Source of the DNA: Aralia elata
Taxonomy: Eukaryota; Streptophyta; Magnoliopsida; Apiales; Araliaceae
Assembly: GCA_034770075.1 (NCBI GenBank)
Contig: CM068385.1
Coordinates: 48,444,721 to 48,508,720, forward strand
Length of the DNA: 64,000 nucleotides
Direction of reading: 5' to 3'
How positions within the stretch are numbered: position 1 is the stretch's first letter; each line of letters opens with the position of its first letter. The notes beneath the pieces are model-generated. The model was given only the letters and a program-made list of their open reading frames with translations, did not search any database and was not told the origin of the DNA. The position numbers and the translations under genes are program-made. Of the stretch, positions 1 to 9,938 are shown one piece after another.

Positions 1-245
1 GTGACGCTGCTTTTCGCTGACAGGTTTGTATTTTACAGTCCGGGAATCATTGGGAGGCGTGCCACACCTTCCGGGAATGCCAAATTCGGATAGCCTTGTT
101 GTCATGTCGATTTCGGTTGTAAATTGTCATGGTGGCGTCGAGCGTCCGTACCTTTTCTGTCTTTTGCTCTCGCAGGCCGGTCCATTTGACGAATTTGCCC
201 TCCTGTCAAGGTTAGTATACGAAGTGCAAAATTTGGGTGTCTACA
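1..245 (-). repeat. 3' LTR of Tat copy 1 (inner end only)
   Basis: Aligns with the last ~280 bp of the LTR at 13724-15869 and with the LTR ends at 20211 and 36719. It ends at TGTCTACA (238-245), so on the element's strand the LTR begins TGTAGACACCC. It is followed at once by a purine-rich tract, as expected for the inner edge of a 3' LTR. Confidence 0.9.
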
Positions 246-259
246 GCTGCCCCTCTTTA
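246..259 (-). other. Polypurine tract (PPT) of Tat copy 1
   Basis: Read on the minus strand it is TAAAGAGGGGCAGC, directly abutting the LTR start TGTAGACA. This is the expected primer site for plus-strand DNA synthesis. The second Tat copy has the equivalent tract at 20212-20229. From 260 to about 465 I see no gene; it is 3' untranslated sequence of the element. Confidence 0.85.
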
Positions 260-465
260 TCATGTTTATGAAATGTTAAATGAAATGAACAGGATAAAGA
301 AACAGACACCCGATGTCTGAATGACAGTGCACAGATATGATAATACACACGATGCAACACATGTAGTTTATGGTACAACACAAGATGTAGCGCATTTAAA
401 CATTCGAAAGAGTGCCAATGCAGCAACCCTCTGACCGTATTTGTTGGTCGTTAGGTTCACTCTTC

Positions 466-1220
466 CAATCTATCATCTCGTTCGGGGCCGGGTATTATCG
501 CCGGTCACCCATCTCGTAACCCCCAGTTATCGTCGCCGGTTGGTTATCTTGTCGGAGCCGATTTTCGTCGCCGGACATCCATCTCGTGATCGCCGGTTAT
601 CGTCGCCAGTCGATCGTCTCGTCGGGGCCGGGTATCGTCGCCGGTCACCCATCTCGTAACCCCCGGTTATCGTCGCCGGTTGGTTATCTTGTCGGAGCCG
701 GTTTTCGTCGCCGGACATCCATCTCGTGATCGCCGGTTATCGTCGCCGGTCGATCGTCTCGTCGGGGCCGGGTATCGTCGCCGGTCACCCATCTCGTAAC
801 CCCCGGTTATCGTCGCCGGTTGGTTATCTTGTCGGAGCCGGTTTTCGTCGCCGGACATCCATCTCGTGATCGCCGGTTATCGTCGCCGGTCGATCGTCTC
901 GTCGGGGCCGGGTATCGTCGCCGGTCACCCATCTCGTAACCCCCGGTTATCGTCGCCGGTTGGTTATCTTGTCAGAGCCGGTTTTTGTCGCCGGACATCC
1001 ATCTCGTGATCGCCGGTTATCGTCGCCGGTCGATCGTCTCGTCGGGGCCGGGTATCGTCGCCGGTCACCCATCTCGTAACCCCCGGTTGTCGTCGCCGGT
1101 TGGTTATCTTGTCGGAGCCGGTTTTCGTCGCCGGACATCCATCTCGTGATCGCCGGTTATCGTCGCCGGTCGATCGTCTCGTCGGGGCCGGGTATCGTCG
1201 CCGGTCACCCATCGCGCGAT
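466..1220. repeat. 140-bp tandem array built from four 35-bp subunits
   Basis: About five head-to-tail copies of a 140-bp unit, nearly identical. Each unit splits exactly into four 35-bp variants that all begin CGTCGCCGG and differ in the middle, so it is a small higher-order repeat. It lies between the PPT and the antisense genes, in the element's 3' untranslated region. Tat/Ogre 3' regions are known to amplify tandem repeats that can seed satellite DNA. The short reading frames across it are by-products of periodicity, not genes. Confidence 0.95.
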
Positions 1221-1277
1221 CTTTTTTCACTCAACACGTCAATTGGCTACAAGGGAGCAAGGTGGCGCCCCACCAGG

Positions 1278-1365
1278 GCCAGCCGCGGATGGATCTGCGG
1301 CCAGTCGCAGATTGATCTGCGGCCAGCCGCAGATACATCTGCGGCCAAGATCGGGATGTATAAGC
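1278..1365 (+). promoter_or_regulatory. Candidate promoter of the antisense genes: LTR-like palindrome array plus TATA-like box
   Basis: Three GC-rich near-palindromes (GCCAGCCGC..AT..ATCTGCGGCC type) run from 1278 to about 1346. TATAAGC follows at 1359-1365 and then CGGCTCGCCGCTTC. The Tat LTR carries the same palindromes followed by TATTTAAGCCGCTTC on its own strand (36254-36329). The internal copy points the opposite way, toward the antisense gene that starts at 1940. Promoter function is inferred. Confidence 0.45.
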
Positions 1366-1807
1366 GGCTCGCCGCTTCCAGATCTGTCACTTTCAACTTC
1401 CAACTCACATAGATTCTCTCGATTTTTGCTTGTTTGCAAGGGCCTTTTGTCGATTTTTTCAACTTTCCTGCAAAAACTGCTCCGGTAGGATCGATCTACG
1501 CGCTACAGGTAACACTTTGACCGGTCACTTTTCAATTTCGTCAATGTTTTGCTATACATTTGACTATTTGCATGTTTAGAGATAAAATGTATGCTTTACA
1601 ATGCTATGCAATGTACTATCATATATACATGCTATGTATTAACTGTGTGAGTCCTATTTTATGTTCATGAGGCGATCCCACGTATATGTTTGCTCCTTTT
1701 TGAAAGAAAATCATGCATTTATGGCACTTTACATGCTTTATTTACACATATGAAAAACATGCTTGGATATGCATGGGATGTCCATTTTATAGACGGAACT
1801 CTGCCGA

Positions 1808-1830
1808 TTTTTTTTTTTTTTTTTTTTTTT
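1808..1830. repeat. Poly(T) tract, 23 bp
   Basis: Uninterrupted T run about 110 bp upstream of the first antisense gene. The second Tat copy has a much longer run at the same place (about 21480-21530), so the tract belongs to the element and varies in length. Otherwise 1366-1939 shows no gene. Confidence 0.9.
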
Positions 1831-2245
1831 ACATGTATCATGCTGCATTAATTATATGATGAGGATAGGAATTTAGAATATTCATTGCATAATTTTTAAA
1901 AGGGAACTTACCTTCCTTTTCGCCTGTTCTATCCCAGCTATGGATTCTGATGCGCCCACTAGCTCTTCTGCCTCTCGGACTTCGGGTGTTCACCGTCGTA
2001 GGGCTGCACCTGCCCCTGTTCCTCCTTGGACCCGTCAGGCTCGTCGCTTGACGGAGGCTGTCATCCGTCCTGATCATCCGGACGTTTAGGAAGTTGTTCC
2101 TCCGGAGGTTGCGGTGGAGGAGCCGTCTTCCAGAACACCGGCTCCCCCTTCTCATCGTGCTTTATCTGGCGCTTCTGTCCAGATACCAGACCTATTGGGT
2201 CGGGATCTCAGCCGTCATCCCTCGGCATCCCTTGTTGCTAATGAG

Positions 2246-2327
2246 GTATATTCAATTCTGCTCTGAATTTGCTCTCAATTCCTCAATTTCTGTTCTATCT
2301 GGACTGAACCATTGGTGATTTTCACAG
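2246..2327 (+). other. Intron 1 of antisense gene 1
   Basis: Begins GTATATTC after AATGAG and ends TTTTCACAG before GTGCCTGAG. It is 82 bp and T-rich, and removal keeps the reading frame (102 codons before it). The second Tat copy has the same donor context near 21960. Confidence 0.75.
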
Positions 2328-2985
2328 GTGCCTGAGTTTACCCAGCCGAGGGGTAACTGGTTCAACATTTACTCCCTTTACGCGGCCTTGCACAATGATT
2401 ACCGCGTGGTGGTGGACTCCTGGGGCCTTCGCCACTTCTTCACCATCATTCCCCGCCAGTGCCCCTGGGGTTATATGCGGGCTTTGTCCGAGAGGTGGTT
2501 TCATCAGACCCAGTCCCTTCATCTTCTGGACTGTGAGGTCGTGCTGACCCCTTGGGATTGGCGGTATATCACGGGGATCGAGTTCACCGGGTCCCGTGTC
2601 CCCCTGGACCTCGATATTACTCCAGCAGAGGTCCCGCGCTCTTTTGGGCTTTGCTGCCGATGACCGGGTCTTCAAGGCCCGCAGTATCCGGTCCGGAGCA
2701 TTAGCTGTCGATGCTGTCGGAGGTCTATACGCACAGCCTATCCCAGCGGATCAGGGCACTCGTGACATCCTGCTACGGCGCTTGTTCCTGACTATCATGA
2801 GGGGTTGTTTCCTAGGGAACAACTCATCTACCATCCACTTCAGCGTCGTAGGGGCTGTTCGAGATGTAGACCGGATTGGTGACTACGACTGGGGGTCGTT
2901 CACCTTCGCTTATTTCCTCCATGGTCTGCGTCTACGTTCAGAGGGATAGACCGATGCCTGGCTCGGTTTCTATCACTTCCTGTTG

Positions 2986-3087
2986 GTGAGTCCTCTCCTC
3001 CTTTTGATTTATTGCACTTATCTTTATTTCATTTCTCTTTTTCGCATTTTAATAGTTACTCACGCCCTGCCTTGTTTTCATTCACAG
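2986..3087 (+). other. Intron 2 of antisense gene 1
   Basis: Begins GTGAGTCC and ends TTCATTCACAG. It is 102 bp with a pyrimidine-rich 3' half. Splicing joins FYHFLL to FWAYEC in frame and bypasses the intron frame. The second Tat copy keeps both splice sites at about 22764 and 22865. Confidence 0.8.
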
Positions 3088-4137
3088 TTCTGGGCTTACG
3101 AGTGTTTTCCATGCTTGAGGCCTGTCACCACCCTTGGCCCGGACACTTATCCCCGCGGTCGGCGATGGCATCACAGCACTTTAGAGGAGGTCCCAGTGTC
3201 GGGCAGCTTTGCCCATTGCCGCATTCAGCTGGAGCTGATCACTGCTGCGGAGGTCGTCTGGACTCCCTATCTTTCGGAGCATCTGGCTGTGGGGTTCACC
3301 GATGGACATCCTTCCGGCCCGGAGTTTGCACTTTCCACCCGTCGTCTCACCTTGCAGAGTGTTGGAGGTTGGGTGATGTACCTAGGGGAGCGCGCCTTCA
3401 GATGTGTGACCGGAGAGATTCGCATCCCGCATTCCCTTCCTTTCACTACTTCCTGGCCGCTGGATTCTCAGCCCTCGGAGATCATGCTCGCCGGGGAGGA
3501 CGGTCGGATGCTTTCTACGGGTCCCAGTACGAGTGATGCATTTCGTACCTGGTGGGTGCCCCGTACCATCGGTCCTCAGACTCGGGCCACTTTCTTTCTT
3601 GGAGACATGGTTCTAGGCTCGGTGACGATGACTGATTGGGCTGCCTGTGTTCGGACCCCCACCCACGCTGAGCAGATCGCCACATTGACCCGTCAAGTAG
3701 ATCAGTTGTCGTTGTTTCTTCGGGTGCTGGGCCGGACCCCGGAGGAGGCTTACGCCTACGATCTAGACGGTGCGGGTTATGATGCAGGCCTGAGTTCATC
3801 TGATGCCACAGCGCATCCATACATTCCTGATATGAACTTTGGTCCTCCGAGCTCGACGACCCCAGGGGATCAGTTCGAGGATCCTGCTTTCATAGATGAT
3901 ACTGATTTTATTTAGATCAGGATAGGATAGGGCTTCTTGTACCTGCATCTGTTTAGATTTCTTTTTCATTTATGCACTATGTACTGAACTCATTTATCTA
4001 TTATGCACAGTTCCCTTTTTATCTTTATGGAGTTCACTTGTTTTGTTTATTTTTTTTTTAGTGTATGATGCATGCCCTTTTTTATTCATGGATAGAGAAT
4101 GACCCCTGTACAGTCTTTTTGATACTATTTTTCACAG

Positions 4138-5704
4138 ATGTCGTCCTCAGATGCCGTGGTACGTTTGGATTCCATTCCTCCCATAGGGTTGGTTGGCAGT
4201 CTCCTCCACTGTTTTGACAGTTTATTACCGGCAGACAGGGTTATCGCAGATGGTCTTTTGGGCCATTCTTTGTCCTTATTGACCTTTCAGGTGCCAGCGG
4301 GCTTTGTGGATGGTATTCTGAGTTATTGGGCCCCTGCCCGTCAGGTGTTTAGGCTAGGGACAGTAGAGCTGACCCCCACCTTGGAGGAGTATGCTCGCTT
4401 CACCGGCTTACCTTTGGATAGACCTTGTGCCAAGGTCACGGCTGGTTCCATGCGCCGTCAGTTCTTGACCTTTACCGGTTTGCGGAGGGTTGTCCTGTTA
4501 CCGGTGATCATATCAGACCATATGGTTCCCCTTCAGTTGTTGATCGACCGATTTGGTTCACCCGACAGCTTTCGTCTTTTCTTTGGTGATTTTTCCGTGT
4601 TCGAGGAGCGCTGGGGTTCCTTGAGAGTAGACGTTCTGATGGCCTGTGTCGTCTCAATTTTGTACTTGCCCGCAGGATCCGATCAGTTGGACATGCGGGT
4701 TATCGCGACCGTTAGATCCCTTTCAGGAGGATCACACCATCCTTCCCATGATATTAGCGGATACTTACATGTCAGCCTCATATTGCCAGTCTTTCCGAGG
4801 CAGGGTATTCAGAGGGAGCTCGACTTTGTTGTATATGTGGTTCATGAGTCATCTTAGTCCCATCGGCCACTTCCGTCGCCGAGGGTTTTGCTTTAGCCAT
4901 GACATAACCATGCAGTTTTCGTTTCGTCCCGTGAGTTGTACTGATGTGGCCTCCTGGACATCATTTTTGTCTGTCATTGAGGATCCCTTTCACCTATTGG
5001 TCCATTTGGGCTATTGCTCCTTCATGAGCTTCTTGACTCATGTGTCTAACCTGGATTTCATCCCCATCGCTGGTTTGAGGGGCGTGACGACCTATCATCC
5101 CCTGGCGGTTATGGGGCAGTTTGATCAGACAAAGGATTTACACCCCTTCGCGGGTGCAGCCGCATACCGATTCCTTATATCATCCTGTACAGAGAGGGAT
5201 CTATTGTAGGTATACGAGCTTTGGGATTGCAGGACCCTTGCCGAATATAGTGAGAGCTGTCACATCCAGACATTTGCTTACGTACAGTGGTTATGCGGAG
5301 ACTTGGATTTGGCTAGTTTGAGTCGGACTGGGGCCTTTGATGACTCTGGAGTGATTTCCCCAAAGGATACCACAGACCACCCCGTCTCAGCTGATTCTGC
5401 CCCGAGTCGGGTTACTGAGGATTCCCGACTCCGCCTGGCCTTGATTACTACTGAAGCCGAGAGGGATGCCGCCCTTGTCGAGAGAGATGATGCCATTCGG
5501 GCTAGAGATGCTGCCATTGCTGACAAAGAGGCCATTGTATTTCAGACCAGGGCAGTGGTAGATGCTCATTTTGGGACTGTCAGCCGAGCTATTGCTTTAC
5601 TAGATCGTATTGATATGATGGGGCAGCAGATTGCAGGAGATGCTGACGCTTTAGATCTATCCACCACCTTGTCCATCCTGCTTCAGCTAGTTTCAGATTT
5701 GTAG
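4138..5704 (+). pseudogene. Antisense gene 2 of the Tat element: plant-mobile-domain-like protein with coiled-coil tail
   Basis: ATG at 4138 follows TTTTTCACAG, a good 3' splice site, so an upstream non-coding exon is possible. Residues ~75-100 read VFRLGTVELTPTLEEYARF then TGLPLD, a clear plant mobile domain core. After a one-base frameshift near 4740 the protein continues with MILADTYMSASYC and on to 5209. TAG at 5207 stands where the second Tat copy has CAG (about 25356). The same frame then runs to the stop at 5702-5704. The last ~110 residues are charged and heptad-like (AERDAALVERDDAIRARDA), suggesting a coiled coil. It converges with pol. It could be a captured host or transposon gene; function unknown. 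Confidence 0.75.
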
Positions 5705-5765
5705 ATTATTTTATTTCCTGCATGGACTATGTTAGTTTCATCAGTTATTGAAAGAGAAATCTTGT

Positions 5766-5771
5766 AATAAA
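5766..5771 (+). terminator. Polyadenylation signal of antisense gene 2
   Basis: AATAAA in CTTGTAATAAAATG, about 60 bp after the stop codon. The second Tat copy has AATAAA at 25952-25957 in the same context. From here to 6159 there is no gene, only the convergent 3' flanks of antisense gene 2 and pol. Confidence 0.55.
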
Positions 5772-6086
5772 ATGACTCATATATATAGACATGCATTTAA
5801 ATTTAGTTATTTTCCCTTTTGCCATATCATTGCCTTTCATTAGATCCTCATTTTATCCAGTTGACCACGATTTTGACATTTCGCCTTCTTTCTCCTCTCA
5901 AGTCTTGATGGAGATTTGACAGATATTGCCGCACGCCTTTTGATTTCATCGGATTGAATCTCAGATTTTGGTTAACTGTTCGGAAGGGTTTTGAGGGTGT
6001 AGGAAGGTTTTATCTGGCTATTGAAAATTGGATTCGGTTAGGGAAAGGATTATTTTTTAAGGGATCGGACCGCGCCATGATGGCTG

Positions 6087-6126
6087 CCTACGTACCCCCA
6101 CAAGTTGGGAGATCAGGTCCTACGTA
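6087..6126. repeat. Paired CCTACGTA motifs between pol and the antisense genes
   Basis: CCTACGTA at 6087-6094 and again at 6119-6126, exactly 32 bp apart, about 35-70 bp past the pol stop codon on the minus strand. The block also occurs past pol in the second Tat copy (about 26380-26420). TACGTA is self-complementary. Its function is unknown; RNA 3' processing of the sense transcript is one possibility. Confidence 0.5.
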
Positions 6127-6159
6127 GTTCGCTTTCAAAGGGAAAAAGGAAATGATGAC

Positions 6160-9100
6160 TTAAGCGTAGAACCGCTTCACCGAGTCAGAATTGAGGGGTT
6201 GTGGAAATACCTCACCATCCATTTCTTGCAATATGAGGGCTCCTCCGGATAGCACTTTCTTAATCACAAATGGCCCTTCCCAGTTCGGGGCAAACTTTCC
6301 CTTGGCTTCGTCTTGACAAGGCATGACTCTTTTCAACACCAAATCGTTTTCCTTGAACTTTCGAAGTCTTATCTTTTTATCGTATGATCGAGAGATCCTC
6401 TGTTGATATAGTTGACCATGCCAAACAGCAGCCACTCTCCTTTCATCAATTAGGGCCAATTGGTCGTATCGACTTTGCATCCAATCCTCCTCGCCTATCT
6501 GAGCGTCGATCACTATTCTGAGGGACGCCATCTCAACCTCAACTGGTAGAACAGCCTCCATTCCATACACCAAAGCGTAAGGGGTTGCCCCTGTAGAAGT
6601 ACGCGTTGATGTTCGGTATGCCAGCAGAGTGAGGGGTAGCAGTTCCGGCCATCCCCGATGATTGGCAGACATTTTGGCCATGATTTTCTTGATGTTCTTA
6701 TTTGCAGCCTCCACTGCCCCATTCATCTTAGGACGGTAAATGACGGAATTGAGGTGCTTGATTTTGAACTGGTCACACAATCCCTTCATGAGGGTGTTGT
6801 TTAAATTCTTGGCATTGTCAGAGACCAAAACCTCAGGCTGCCCGTTTCGACAAATGACATTATTCCTGATGAACCCGACTATGACCTCCTGAGTTACCTT
6901 GGGGAAGGAAGTTGCCTCTACCCATTTGGTGAAATAATCGATCATGACGAAAATGAATCGGTGTCCGTTGCTTGCTTTGGGCTCTATTGGCCCGATTACA
7001 TCCATTCCCCACATTAAAAATGGCCACGGGGAGGTCATACAGTGCAGTTCCTTGGGAGGTGTATGGATCACATTACCGTGCGCCTGGCATTGATAACACC
7101 GTTTGACATGATCATCGCAATCGGCTTTCAGCGTTAACCAATAATGCCCTGTCCTCAAGATCTTTTTGGCCAACATCGGTCCACTCATGTGTGGCCCACA
7201 CATCCCGCCATGGATTTCATTCATAATCCTTTGGGATTGCGTTTCATCTACGCATTGCAACAGTCCTAACCCGGCATCCCTTTTGTAAAGTGAATCCCCA
7301 CTCAGGTAAAACTTCATCGCCATCTTTTGAATTCTCATCCTCTCAGTCCGATTTGCCAGGTCGGGAATGGACCTATCTCTCAGATACTCCCTTATGTCGT
7401 GATACCAAGGCTGCCTCGTCAACCCCACCTCGTTTGATAACACTGCCACATGTTCCTCATATGCCGGGGCATTCTGTACGGTGATCTCAATCTGTGGACT
7501 GTCCCTACTCTTGATCACGTGGATTAAGGAGGCCAGAGTTGCCAATGCATCGGCAAAGTCATTTCGTCCCCGAGGAATATGGCGGAAGGCGATATCCTCG
7601 AACTCTTGCATCAGCTGGATGACACAACGATGGTATGGAAGTAACCGAAGCTCCTTAGTGTTGTATATCCCGATTGCCTGTCTGATTACCAATTCTGAAT
7701 CCCCGAACACCGCTAGTCTCTTCACTCCCATGTCACGGGCCAAGCGGAGTCCCAAGATACACCCCTCGTATTCAGCGGTGTTGTTCGAATTGCTGAAACG
7801 AAGTTTAGTGGCCACGGGATATTGTTCTCCGGTGATAGAGACTAGGACCGCTCCGGCTCCTGCCCCCTCGGCATTCATGGCCCCATCAAAATATAGCTTC
7901 CAGAACTGTCCCTCGTCATCACATTTCTCGCGTGATACCCAAAATATATCCTCGCCCGGAAGAAGAGTTTCCAAAGGCTCCATCCCTCCTGACGGGGCTT
8001 CTGCCAACTGATCTGCAATTCCCTGTCCTTTCATGGCCTTCTGGGTCACGTACACCATGTCAAACTGTTGTAAGATTAACTGCCATCTTGATAGTCGACA
8101 ATTCAGCATGGGCCATTCAAAAATATATTTCAGGGGGTCCATTCTTGATATCAAGTACGTTGTATGCCCATGGAGGTAGTGTTGTAATCTCCCTACAGCC
8201 CAGGCCAGAGCATAACAGGTCTTCTCGATGGGAGTGTAATTCTGCTCACATTGGCTAAATCTTTTGCTGAGGTAATAGATGGCCTGCTCTTTACCCGCCT
8301 CGTTCTTTTGTCCCAGCATACATCCCATCGCGATGGCGTTGACGGATATATACATAAACAAAGGGATCCCATCCTTCGGGGGTACCAACACTGGTGCCTC
8401 CGTCAGTTGTTTCTGAATGATCTGAAAAGCCCTCTGACATTGCTCATTCCATTCTCGGGAAGCACCCTTTCTTAACAATTTGAAAATCGGCTCACATGTA
8501 GTCGTCAAGTGGGATATAAAACGGCTGATAAAGTTTATCCTCCCGAGGAATCCTCTTATCTCCCTTTCTGTGTGAGGTGCCGGCATATCCACAATGGCCT
8601 TAATCTTTGCTGGGTCCAACTCAATGCCCCGATCACTCACCAGGAATCCCAAGAGCTTACCCGACTGCACTCCGAACGCACACTTGGCTGGATTGAGTTT
8701 CAAATTATACTTTTTGAGCCGATCGAATAGCTTATTGAGATGGGTTATATGATTGGATTCTACCTTCGATTTCACAATAATGTCATCCACGTAGACTTCT
8801 ATCTCCTGGTGCATCATATCGTGGAACAAGGCCATCATGGCTCTTTGATAAGTAGCCCCCGCGTTTGTGAGGCCAAAAGCCAATCGCCTATAGCAGAAAG
8901 TGCCCCAAGGGGTGATGAATGCGGTCTTTTCTCGATCTTCTTCTGCCACCATTATCTGATGATATCCCGCGAAGCAATTCACAAAAGAGTACATTTCGTA
9001 CTGGGCTGTGTTATCTACCAGGATGTGTATGAAAGGCACCGGGAAGTTATCCTTGAGACTGGCCTTGTTTTAGATCTCTGTAGTCTACACATACCCTTAC

Positions 9101-9636
9101 TTTTCCTCCAGGTTTAGCCACTGGGACTACATTGGACAGCCATTCCGGGTAAGTGGACACCATAAATGATTCCCGCCCTGAACTGCTTGATGATCTCTTC
9201 CTTTACTTTTAGGCTCCACTCTTGTTTCAACTTTCTTAATTTTTGTTTGACAGACCGGAAACCCTCCTTGATGGGTAATCGTGTAGCACAATGTCAGTGG
9301 ACAATCCGATCATATCCTCATGAGACCAAGGCAAAGACATCCTCATATTGTTTTAGCAACTCAGTAACTTCGGCTTTTTGGCTGGGGGTAAGGTCTGTCC
9401 CTATCTTGAGTTCTTTTGGCTTGTCAGGGGTTCCAATATCAATGGTGACGGTTTGGTCCAAGTTGGGTTTGGGTTTGTCCTCGACCCATCCTTTGATCTC
9501 GTCAGGCGCATCGTCGTAATCTGTCTCGTCTTGTTCAATGCCCATTAAATCGAAATCCAGCTCAATGTCAAAATCATAATCATCATTCAAATTTGCAAGA
9601 CCATTTATTAGGCAAGGATTACTCAAATTGGTACAC
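6160..9636 (-). pseudogene. pol: Tat pol: reverse transcriptase, RNase H, second RNase H, integrase
   Basis: The open frame from 9039 to 6160 gives ~959 residues. Visible in order: RT with FAGYHQI, AFGLTNAGATYQRAM and YVDD (residues ~83-86); the Ty3-type RNase H with CEQNYTPIEKTCYALAWA; a second RNase H with YFDGAMNAEGAGAG and NNTAEYEG; integrase zinc finger (HGGMCG...CYQC); the integrase core with MDVIGP, SDNAKN and NGAVEAANK supplying the D-D-E residues; and a C-terminal ALILQEMDGE segment. Upstream, VCVDYRDL precedes a one-base insertion near 9070, and another lies near 9334. A GTG at 9039 is not a real start; pol is presumably reached by splicing or from gag. The second RNase H marks the Tat clade. 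Confidence 0.92.
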
Positions 9637-9938
9637 CTGACATGAAACAAAATACTTGTCATATATAAATCATTTTTCACGACGATCGCATTTTCAAAAT
9701 AACACGAAGAAACGACATAATTATGCAGAAATAAAACAACAACAAAAATAAAACTTCTTCATTCCCCCATCCTCTGGGGTCCACCACCCTGACGTCGGGT
9801 TTTACCCTTTTTTGGATATTACTGGCTTCATGGTCCAGTTGTCGACAGTCAGGTCAGATGAAATGCGCTGGATGAAAGGGGGGCTTTACATTGGACACTT
9901 CCCCGATAATTACGGCTACGTCGCCTGAGTCCTCCCTC
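9637..9938 (-). other. Non-coding spacer between protease and RT, candidate intron
   Basis: The gag-protease frame stops at 9939. The RT frame resumes just after TTTTGTTTCATGTCAG, a good 3' splice site ending at 9637 on the minus strand. Ogre elements are known to splice an intron at this place. A possible donor is GGGTAAAAC near 9805-9804, with a weaker counterpart in the second copy. The acceptor is convincing; the donor is a guess. Confidence 0.45.

Larger units (their letters stand above)
1940..3915 (+). pseudogene. Antisense gene 1 of the Tat element: plant-mobile-domain-like protein, three exons
   Basis: Exons 1940-2245, 2328-2985 and 3088-3915. The introns are 82 and 102 bp, both GT...AG with T-rich ends (TTTTCACAG, TTCATTCACAG), and all junctions are phase 0. 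Exon 1 starts MDSDAPTSSSASR and is Ser/Pro/Arg-rich. Exon 2 has the plant mobile domain (PMD) look, with LHLLDCEVVLTPWDWRYITG, a variant of the usual 'LxDGEVTLTLxDVxxLxGL' core. Exon 3 ends in an acidic tail, FEDPAFIDDTDFI. Damage: in-frame TAG at 2087, one extra C near 2634, and TAG at 2947 in place of a likely Gln codon. It lies antisense to and downstream of pol. PMD proteins occur in transposases and in host silencing factors; its role here is unknown. Confidence 0.75.

Noticed and set aside
466..1220. Regularly spaced 35-bp repeats that could suggest a CRISPR array
   Set aside because: Subunits are contiguous variants of one sequence with no unique spacers, in a plant retrotransposon context.
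527..1230. Series of ~63-codon minus-strand frames at 140-bp intervals
   Set aside because: They arise from the tandem repeat period; no start context or homology.
7290..9117. Plus-strand open frames opposite Tat pol
   Set aside because: Shadows of the well-supported minus-strand pol frame.
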